Assembly: GCA_014904985.1 (NCBI GenBank)
Contig: MU128980.1
Coordinates: 1-64,000, forward strand
Reading direction: 5' to 3'
DNA from: Hydnum rufescens UP504
Lineage: Eukaryota; Basidiomycota; Agaricomycetes; Cantharellales; Hydnaceae
Length of the DNA stretch: 64,000 bases
Shown here: positions 55,920 through 64,000 of the stretch, in pieces
How the letters are laid out: every line of letters starts with the position of its first letter
Position numbering within the stretch: the first letter of the stretch is position 1
Made by a program: the position numbers and the translations under genes
Notes under the pieces: model-generated
Told to the model about the DNA's origin: nothing
The model's input: the letters and a program-made list of their open reading frames with translations, nothing else
Database searches by the model: none

Positions 55920-57985
55920 GATCTACAATGTCAAGGGATGCTTCATGTTATTCGAAATTATGGATTCATATTTTAACCAACTGTTCGCAAAGTTGCAGGC
56001 CGCCACAACTGCGTTATCTGCGCAGAATTTGCACTACGATAATGTAACCAAGTATGGTGCTCAGTGGACGTAACTCCGGTATGCTCGCATCTGGGGTGCC
56101 CAACTCTTGTCAAACGTCATTAGCCCGTCGTGCTCACCAGTGTCGAATGATAGAGCCTTTACCACCAGGAAATATCGAGATCTGCTCACCACAGTAATAG
56201 CTTTCGACGTACTCTTTCGCTCGGATGCAAATTGAAAGCACTGATGAAATCAAACACCTTGCCGAATCAGGGACCATACGTTCCGCCCTAATCTTCCCAA
56301 ATCATGTGTAGGGCGCGGTGCATATATGAGCCTAGTTCGTGTCTGGCCACCTTCTCATATTGAGGGGAGGCCCATGAGCTCCGATACCACGCATCTTACT
56401 CCAGCCCCTCGTCCCCCACAGATGGGCTATGTTGATTGCGATTCGCAGATGGGATCCTTCCAGATCGTTAGTTACCCAATCCCCATAACCCCTACGTCTG
56501 AGATATCACTACAATGTATTACGTCCGCCCAGCTTCCCTCTGCACTGCTCGTCCAGCACCGATGCTCCAGCTCGACGTCGGACGTCTCCAGCTCACGGTC
56601 GCCATCATTCTTGACCCTCGAATAGCTCATGTGCATGGATATGCCAACCAGTATGGTTGATTCTCCTACCACTATATGTCCCCAAATCCACGGTTAGCGC
56701 GGATACGACCACTGCGATGCTTTGCACATATGGTGGAGCTTGAAGGACTCACCACCCAAAAGTATCAATTTGTCCTGCGTGCGCTACTTGATAGAATTTG
56801 GAGGTAATGACCACGATCGGCCCAGCAGCGGCCCATCCCTCAGGCAACGTCAGGTGGCCATGTGGCAGCTCGTATTCAGTCACTGAGGAACGCCGCTCCT
56901 GTGTCTCTTTCCCTCAATGTGAATCCCCTATGACGACACCCATGGGTGATGGCACCCAGGCACGATCACACATGCGACATCCACCACGTCCACTACCACT
57001 AGTGTTTTTAACGGAAGTTCGAGCGATCCTTCGTGAGTAGCATAAATCACTTTTACGCGTAATTGCCGCGCACGTAGTCATGCCTACATTTCAGAATCTT
57101 CAAGAGGGCGGGGGTTGTCGCGCTATATTCACCATCGTGGGTATTGTATCGCCATGATCATTCTCTTCCTGGTGATAATGTGTCTCCGACGTCGTTGTCG
57201 ACTACGTCTCGAGGGTGCCTTCACGAGTTTCCCTGCGGACGCTTCTGGAGAGGCGGTATGTGGAATGATGACAGCGTTTGGTCCCCCCCGACATCTCCTA
57301 CTCGTGTAAGACGACCTCTCGACGAGTGGATAAATGAAGATGCGTATGCTCCGTCGCCGATAGTCTGGTGACGTAGCAGCGCAGCAATGGTGCCAAATTC
57401 CTGGCGCCGCGGTACTCCACGGCGGATACCTTGATCTTGAACACTCATCTACGATCCTTCGGGGATGGTTCGGACGGTGTCACTTGTCCGCTACTCTCGA
57501 GACTATTTTTCGTCCGACCAGGGGCCCTCATCTACGTCATCTCATTCTCATTGGAACACTGGCACTACTTCTTCGCCTCGACCCGGTTGTGACTGTGCCG
57601 CCGGTCGTGACCACGCGACATTCACCTCGCTCCTTCCACCACTATTGGGCGGCGGAACGTGGATCCACGTATGAACCCTGTTCATACGACTTCACAACGG
57701 GCGCCAGGGAAAAGTTTGCAGCTGCGGCCCAGACGTTCCTTCTAACGACCTTGATGATGTGGAAATGAATTTACACCTCAGTCCGACTCCATGGACCAAT
57801 CAAAGCGCGGTAACCTTGAGTGACGCGCAGGATTATGGTCGACGGGTAAGTTTTTCCTTTCTGAGTTCATTTGATTGCGTGAATACTCGGCTGCTCTTCG
57901 GTTCCTTCTCGTGTTAAGATACGTGCACTAATTGGCGAATGCGCTTGACAGATGCTCGCAGATCAAATGGGTAGGAGTTTACAGG
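55920..57985 (+). pseudogene. membrane-protein duplicate, degraded
   Basis: Counterpart of 47570-49628, with the same membrane segment (MIILFLVIMCLRRRCRLRLE near 57155-57215) and tail. Multiple one-base deletions (for example GCGGCTATA to GCGCTATA near 57120) break it. The terminal stop TTGACA has become TTTACA. Confidence 0.85.
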
Positions 57986-58567
57986 GCCCGGGTCTTACAA
58001 AATAATTCGCGACTCCGAGACTTCAAAGTACCGCTATTTGTTATTAGGTGTTGGGTTCCGAATCAATTCAATTACGACCACTTGCACGATTTCGCCAAAT
58101 GTGACAGCTACAGAGAAGGTGAATTACGGGTGGAAGCTGAGACGACCTGTGATCAACCAATTTTAGCACCATTTCTGGATACCTCAGAATCGGGCTCGTC
58201 TTTCATATATTTGTCATTGAGAACGCGCCGGGTCGATCTGGCGATTTTCCTCCCATCAAAGCAATCTCCCACAAAAATGGAGATATATTCCCTTCGCTCC
58301 GGGTTGGAGGTGCGGCTTTCTCCCGCAATTCCTGCAATATTTCCTCCATGCCCTGCCATGAGCAGACTTGACAATGATTATCCGCCATGCCCCCTCTCAC
58401 ATCTAGAAGCCTAGTTTCATCCTCCATGCTGCATTGATATGGGGATATCCGATATGACCTCTACGGACTGTTCATGTGACCTCATGTAGTATACTTGTCT
58501 TGGGGAAGCCCACCGCCCTTGGTGCCTTTCGGGAGCAGCCTGTTTGCGGTCTATAAATCGAGATTTT

Positions 58568-58592
58568 NNNNNNNNNNNNNNNNNNNNNNNNN
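58568..58592. other. assembly gap (25 N)
   Basis: Exactly 25 N, lying 52 bp beyond the end of duplication copy 2. True length unknown. Confidence 0.99.
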
Positions 58593-58940
58593 GTCATAGC
58601 ACATCGGATGATTCCTTCAATTATCCGTTCCTCTTTCTCGGCACGCGCTTGCATAATGCTTTCCTGAACATGGCGGTCAAACTCAAACCCTTCCCAAGCG
58701 AAAACTTCCAAGGGACTCATTAAGCTACACCCTTGCAATTTTCTCGTTCCCCGGCATGGTGACGGCCTCCAAATCGAAGGACAGTATACCCAGGCTGATC
58801 TAAACCATGTACGTGGGACATCTCTTGCTGTGTGGCCATATCGCTTACAGTTGGGCACATCCTCCATGCCTGGGGCGGTCAAGGTTGGTCCCACAGCCAC
58901 ACACACTAAAGTCTTCGGGACATTCTCGCAAAGCACGTGG
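58593..58940 (-). pseudogene. unrecognised coding fragment next to the gap
   Basis: The minus strand reads FAWEGFEFDRHVQESIMQAR then AEKEERIIEGIIRCAM up to the gap. Upstream, in another frame, it reads LDQPGYTVLRFGGRHHAGER. It looks coding but is broken and cut by the gap. No family recognised. A zinc-knuckle-like CKRYGHTARD string in a third frame lacks two of the Cys. Confidence 0.3.
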
Positions 58941-60634
58941 GCACGTGTTCTTTTTTCCCATTCTCAGGGATAGGGAGGCAAGTCCATCCTGCCACTTCAG
59001 AAGACGGACAAGGAAGAATTGAGGTAACACAGCCCCTTGGCCGCTCGGGCTTCTTGATGTTTAGCTCAGGTGTCCTCGCACCCCATTTAGCTGATGGAGC
59101 CAAATGAGGAGAGGTGGATGTAGAACATACAGCGTGTGAGATCCAAAAGCTGAAACGACGCTCTTGTAGGCTGAATGATGGGTGAAGCGCATGAAAAAAC
59201 CAAGGCGTGAGAAAGGGACAACCATTCGTCACGCGACGAACCTGGGAGTATAGAAAGTGGATACAACCGCTTAAAGACATGGCATTTGTTTCATCGACAT
59301 AATAAAACGAGCTCACCAGATACTAAGCCCCCCCCCTTTTACTCCGTAAATTTATTTTACCTCTTGGAGGATGGTCCCCACAACTGTGTAATTAAATGAA
59401 AAAAAATGTGCTACCGGGGACTGTGAGAGGGTGCGACCCGAAGGGACCCGCCCCGGGCCCAAAGAATTGGTGCTGATGGACAGTTTGGACACGACACCAT
59501 CAAATAAGAATAAGCTTGGGAACCGTAACCTCCATACATTCAGCATATACCATTACTGTACCGTAACTTGGGCCTGGGCCATCTTCCCGGCGACGACAAA
59601 GTTTTCCCTTGTGGAATCAACCTCTTTCTGCGGATCCCTATTTCTCAACACGTTCGACGAACCAAAAAGTCATAACGAGTCGTGCGGACTGGAAATCCAA
59701 GGTTATGGGGGTGTGTCAAGCCCAGGTCAGTCTGCCGTCGTCGTCAGAGAGCGAACGAGGGCATGGAAGAACATGGCGACGAATATTAATTTCCAATGAT
59801 CTCTTCTTACACACACACCACACACACGCTGCATCATACAAAAATACTTCCGCCTCCATTTCATCTGGCTTTTACGCCAATGGCTCCTCCCCCCGCCCTT
59901 GAGGGACTTATTGCGACAATAACTGCATTTCATTGTACATCCCCACTATTTGTATCTGGGTCCAACGCGAATCAGTTCCTAAGACCCGAACTGCATGAAA
60001 TACACCGCCTCTGCCCGACTCATCTCCAGCTATATATCCTCTTCATTCCATCTCATCCATGTATAGATGTTAGTCCCTTGCCTCCGGTGTTCCGAGGCCC
60101 GGCTTCCGGCAACCCATCATCGCCACCCCAGGGACCGTGATTGGAAAGTGTACCGGATCACCTGATCTTATCTTTTCTTTTGAATGCATCGTGTTTCGCC
60201 TCCCCATCCAGCTCAATATTCATCCCATTCATCCCATGATCGGCTCCCACTCATTACTTCATTATTCCATACCAATCGACCATCGATCAGGGGCCAGATC
60301 GCCATTCTAGCACCGGTTATCATTCGATGGTGGCCCGGCTTCGACTGTGCCTGGTAAACTGAGTGCGGTAAATTTCCGCGACAGGGAGGATTAGTCTAGG
60401 CGGGGTGCCCTTTACTATTTCGTCGGGACCGTGCTGAGTGAAAAATATTTCTTTGGTAGGACATGATTATGTTGAGATAGTTGATCCTGCAAGCAAGACA
60501 CTAATGGGTAGTGACACGTGAGGATGCGTCTGCTATATATCCTTATCATTATCTACAACTAGTACTGTGGTCGTGTGGATGTAATGTGGTATTGGGGTAC
60601 ATATATCACAATAAGAAACAAAGTGACACAACTA
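58941..60634. other. no recognisable gene (about 1.7 kb)
   Basis: A CA-rich microsatellite (ACACACACACCACACACACG, 59810-59830) and scattered motif-free open frames on both strands. The minus-strand frame 58906-59316 has no recognisable domain. 60150-60630 is intergenic before the SNF5 gene's 3' end. Confidence 0.4.
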
Positions 60635-62312
60635 CTATCGTCTCCTGCGGGCTGTTGCTTTGACAAATCGAGAAGTATCCCGCCGCAGGCGCCTACGCGT
60701 GATGCAACATAAGTAAAACACGGGGGGGGCGAAACAAAACGGGGATACCTTGCAATCCTCTCCCGTTCGATCTCCCTGCGCTCCATCTCCTCAGCACTCA
60801 TAACCTCCAACCTCGGCCCAAACTCGCCCGTGTCATTCCAATCCCGCCACACACCCCTTAAGGGTCTCGGCCCTCTGCTTCTCACCGTATGGCGCCCCAG
60901 CCCCTCTGTGCGCCCACCATGCCCGCATCACCAGCTAGAACACCCCACTCTATCGCATCTTTCTTGTGCTTGAGGATCTCCTCGTGTATGGCGTGAGCCA
61001 CGAGCGCAGGTGCCTCGCCTCCCAAGCCCATATCAGCGCATAATATCTGGGCGAACGACTCGGGTGTGATCTGAGGTGCAGAGGAAGAGGTGGTAGCAGG
61101 TGCTAGGTCCCATTCGATGTGGTCGAGAAGGTGGAAGGTGGAGATCTGAACGTCAAGGGCGAGGATCACGCGACAATCTACTTTGTTCGCTTCCGTGCTG
61201 GGATTTTGGGTTGGGGGCGGTGGTGTGGTCGCGCGCGACGGTGCATCCACCTCCATGGGTTAGGTGTACTTCCATTCGTCTTCAGTGCTAATTTTTGTAG
61301 AGTAGAGCTTGAAGGGCCAAAGATATCCCCCGGAGAACCAGAGTCTCCATCCGTATTATGGTGAGGTTCCACGTCGAAACTGGCGACGCCCGCATGTTCT
61401 TCTAGTTGGGTCTTGATGGCCCCCGCCACTTGATCAACGTAGGGGACTACAGGTAGATCAAGGTCTTGACAGAATATGCGGGCGAAAACCTCGGGTGTTA
61501 AAATTTCTTCTGCGGGCCCATCGCTTATGTTCAGTAATGGCGAAATCTAAGTGCTCAATGCTAGGCGTACCATTGAGATTCCAGACGAAACAATCCCTGA
61601 TACGATGAGTCTCAGTATCGAGGTCGATCCGAATAGGAACAAGGACCTCGCGTGTTTTGGCAGCTTTTTGCAATTGGTCAAGAGATCTGGACGCAAAAAA
61701 TCCTCAGGATCATATGTAAAGCTAAAGAGTGGCAAAGAAGACTGACGGGTATTCGTGTCGCGTCTTTGCTGAGGATCTCCAAGTTATGTACTTGGATGGG
61801 GGCACGAGCCCAAGATAAGTTTTGTCGAGCTCGACCTTGGCGTTACTAGGCTGGGCATACAGCGACGATGGCGAGCCGGTGCGGGAGCTCCCTGCAGTTC
61901 CAGAGGCTCTTGGTGTCCCTCTCCTTCCGCTACGGGTCCCAGAGCCAGTAACAAAGTCCTCGTCGTCATCTGAGTCTACACCGAATTCATCTTCCGAGGC
62001 ACCTTCAGCATAGTTTACGACTCCGCCGCGCCGTTTCGTGGGGCCCATGGCGTTTACAGAGTTTGCAGGCGCAACTGAGATTATCGGCTGCATGAGAAGG
62101 CTTGATCCAGTCCTGAGGCGTGAAACATATGAAGTCGACATTGCTTGTGGTGCTGTGGGCACTGGATTACTAGATGCATTGGCGGTCGGAGGATAAGGAG
62201 CCTTTCCATGGGTGCTTGAGCTTCCAGCGGCATGGGTGGGAGTCGACGATTTGCTGGCGGAAAGAGATCGCTCCGGCTGTTGAATAACGCGCTGGCTCCG
62301 ACGTGGCTGCAT
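60635..62312 (-). CDS. SNF5/SFH1 chromatin-remodelling complex subunit
   Basis: Core subunit of SWI/SNF- or RSC-type remodellers, nuclear. The ATG at 62312 gives MQPRRSQRVIQQPERS; an in-frame ATG at 62471 is possible but lacks conserved sequence. A disordered N-terminus contains YVSRLRTGSSLLMQPI and GVVNYAEGASEDEF, then LDKTYLGLVPPSKYITW. Two SNF5 repeats follow over several short introns. Repeat 1: EVLVPIRIDLDTETHRIRDC plus FVWNLN, then ITPEVFARIFCQDLDLP. Repeat 2: DCRVILALDVQISTFHLLDH plus IEWDLAP, then SFAQILCADMGLGGEAPALV and AHAIHEEILKHKKDAIEWGV. The C-terminal region has RGPRPLRGVWRDWNDTGEFG and EMERREIERERIAR. A last intron, 60693-60748, joins to RLRRDTSRFVKATARRRR and the stop at 60635-60637. 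No lesion seen. Confidence 0.9.
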
Positions 62313-63227
62313 ACTACCTAATCGCGACACGATCTCGGCAATTGCCTTCCTATACCATGCGCCTGGTCCTGTTGGAAAAGTGGATAATGGTACAGAATTA
62401 AGCCCATATTGAAGGGCGGTAATCCAAAGTACAGCCTGATGGGATTGTCCCTCCGTATTTACTATACACATAGAGACAAGAAAATGCCAGAGGATAGGAG
62501 AATCGGGGCAAGATCTACGGTGCCTTGTACCGCCTAGACTTGTTCCTTTGCATGACTTCCCGATCAGCCACTGCTAGGCTTGGTCTTCCTCAGATAATAC
62601 CTGAATTGATAGTTGTCAAATGTTCTTATGCCTGGGATCACCGCTAATCGTGTCATCGGTGAGCGTCCATGCGGTTCAAACACCTTCAGTAGAAGCGCAA
62701 CCATCCCTCTGGAGTGAACACCTATGACCTTCTCAGTAGAGTCACTCGGATATCGGGTAGCTCGTTCTACTGCGACAAAATGATTTCTGCGCCGGCTCAG
62801 GACTCGCCCAGGACAAATTCAGGCTCAACCTTGAGCAGATTCGTAAAAAATCGCAGTTCGAGACAGTTGCATTCCCTCGAGCGTATTTCCACCAGATATG
62901 AAGCCCAAGGGACTCGTCGGGTCGACCCAATGGGTAGGGTAGGAAACACAAAAGAATGGGAGAAGTCGAGTGTCTACTCTTCGAATAACTTTCCACGGCA
63001 GCTGATTCAAGTAACGTAAGACAAAGCATGGCTCCGGCATGGCTAATGCCACTGAAGGTTAAGAACCAGTCGTTTGTCATGAGATACCCCATTTGGGGTC
63101 GTACTTTATAGAGCGCCTAACCGCTGTCTGGACCGGATAAAGGGAGTCAAGTCCGCACGCAGGCCAAATAGAGATACAATCAAAGATGCAGGCCCTGGGA
63201 TAACACTGATGCAGGATAATGGTGCTT
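62313..63227. other. no recognisable gene (about 0.9 kb)
   Basis: Opposing overlapping open frames at 62714-63019 (plus) and 62742-63092 (minus), with no motif. Contains the SNF5 promoter and the RidA 3' flank. Confidence 0.45.
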
Positions 63228-63722
63228 TCAGACCGAAGCGATTGCCTCAATTTCTACATCCACATCAAATGGCAACTTGGCGGCTTGTATGCATGTTCTG
63301 GCCGGTTTGGGCGTAGGGAGGAGCTATAGTCCAGGTCCATTCGTATGGCCCTTGATATGATATGAGCCCGACTCGCCTCTTCGTAAACTTTGTTCATTGC
63401 GGGAAAATGAACCATGTCAGTGAGGTAGACATTCACTTTGACGACCTTTTCCCAGGTCGATCCCGCTGCCTCCAAAACGGCGCCTAGGTTCTTTATGCAC
63501 TGGGCCTGAACAATTGGGATGCGCTACGATCTTAGTCGCCGTCAGGACAAGGAGCCAATGGTAACGCACAGTGTGTTCAGCAATCCCACCATCAACAACC
63601 TTGCCATCCTTCCCCACTGGGATCTGGCCGCTCAGGAAAACGAGGCCTGGGACCTTAACGGCATGGCTGAGGACATGTGGGAGCTGGCTGATGGCGGTAC
63701 TGTTGATTTTCTCGACAGACAT
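63228..63722 (-). CDS. RidA / YjgF-YER057c-UK114 family protein
   Basis: Enamine/imine deaminase family protein that clears reactive enamines formed by PLP enzymes; fungal members are cytosolic or mitochondrial. Three exons: 63722-63570, 63505-63377, 63323-63228, giving 125 residues, the usual family length. It reads MSVEKINSTAISQLPHVLSH, VPGLVFLSGQIPVGKDGKVV and GGIAEHT, then AQCIKNLGAVLEAAGSTWEK, VVKVNVYLTDMVHFPAMNKV and YEE. The last exon is LLPTPKPARTCIQAAKLPFD then VDVEIEAIASV. The Arg of the PARTC motif, which binds the substrate carboxylate, and the near-terminal Glu of EIEA are present. Intron 1 is GT-AG (64 nt); intron 2 starts GC (GAG|GCGAGT, 53 nt). Complete, no lesion. Confidence 0.93.
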
Positions 63723-64000
63723 CCTTGGCTTGTTTCCAGATGCTGGGAAGTTCCAAGCCTCTTCGAGTTTTTATGACCCACAGATCCATCGGAGTTTTTA
63801 TCCGAATGAACTTTGCAAAAAATGACTTGTAGTCCCAGTAGACCAGACATTAAGCCAACAAGCCACGGCAAGGAGGTATAATATCGCTGAGAACATCGCA
63901 AGGATTGAATCCTAGGGACATCGTTCCAGAAAGCCAACGAAAAAAATAAGAGGACGGAGATAACGGTGGCGGGTGATGTAAGCATCCGGCCCTCAGGTCC
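63723..64000. other. upstream flank of RidA, no gene assigned
   Basis: The minus-strand open frame 63985-63632 overlaps the RidA first exon in another frame. It begins with a hydrophobic stretch (ATVISVLLFFSLAFW), but I see no reason to prefer it. Confidence 0.45.

Larger units (their letters stand above)
53623..58516. repeat. 5-kb tandem segmental duplication, copy 2 (indel-rich)
   Basis: Begins within 5 bp of the hAT 3' end, inside transporter exon 2, and ends at CCCACCGC (58509-58516), the same octamer that precedes the hAT in copy 1. Differences from copy 1 are mainly one-base deletions, often GG to G or AA to A, plus scattered substitutions. Confidence 0.95.

Noticed and set aside
58807..58900. 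CCHC zinc knuckle (CKRYGHTARD) on the minus strand
   Set aside because: The first and last Cys of C-x2-C-x4-H-x4-C are Val here, and another frame of the same DNA looks more protein-like.
61722..62471. Start of the SNF5 gene at 62471
   Set aside because: The 53 extra residues show no SNF5-family sequence and precede a good ATG at 62312 that begins the expected low-complexity N-terminus. It remains possible but is less likely.

Overview
This window looks like nuclear DNA of a basidiomycete fungus, most likely an Agaricomycete. The reasons are many very short introns (about 45-95 nt) inside compact genes, a NACHT-WD40 STAND protein of the mushroom type, single-pass membrane proteins with Ser/Thr-rich ectodomains, a Kelch-BTB protein, and several families of decayed transposable elements. 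No bacterial features, rRNA genes or bona fide tRNA genes were seen. Two runs of exactly 25 N (28430-28454, 58568-58592) mark scaffold gaps.

Layout. 1-3291 (minus): NACHT-WD40 protein running off the left edge. About 5170-7433 (plus): Kelch-BTB protein. 8.4-10.1 kb: gene debris (WD40-like scrap, SRPK-type kinase scrap) and a 53-bp foldback. 11.9-35.8 kb: a rearranged, repeat-rich region built on three related copies of a secreted pepsin-type (A1) aspartic protease gene (12747-14690, 16466-18406, 33139-35090). They share duplicated upstream blocks and lie among fragments of a malate synthase gene. Each copy carries at least one small indel. Between the second and third copies lies a nest of mobile elements: a 0.55-kb terminal-inverted-repeat element with a tRNA-like internal promoter (three copies, one split by a 1.7-kb insertion), a SINE-like unit with three tandem modules, and a broken tyrosine-recombinase retroelement whose reverse-transcriptase remnant is antiparallel to its Gag-like and recombinase parts.

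The right third is gene-dense. It holds a two-finger C2H2 protein (38566-39726, minus), a vacuolar-type amino-acid transporter (43011-45375, minus), a cyclophilin H (45472-46531, plus) sharing a 96-bp divergent promoter with the transporter, and a single-pass membrane protein ending at 49628 (plus). An almost complete hAT transposon follows (50169-53618). About 5 kb (45160-50168) is then repeated in direct orientation (53623-58516), with the hAT element exactly at the junction. The second copy differs mostly by single-base deletions, which break every gene in it. The window ends with an SNF5/SFH1 chromatin-remodelling subunit (60635-62312, minus) and a RidA-family protein (63228-63722, minus).

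The intact genes are ordinary housekeeping or accessory genes and do not form one pathway. The most interesting parts are the protease / malate synthase duplications with conserved promoter repeats, the hAT element at a tandem-duplication junction, and the antiparallel tyrosine-recombinase retroelement. Many one-base lesions in otherwise conserved genes mean that assembly or polishing error must be excluded before pseudogenisation is accepted.
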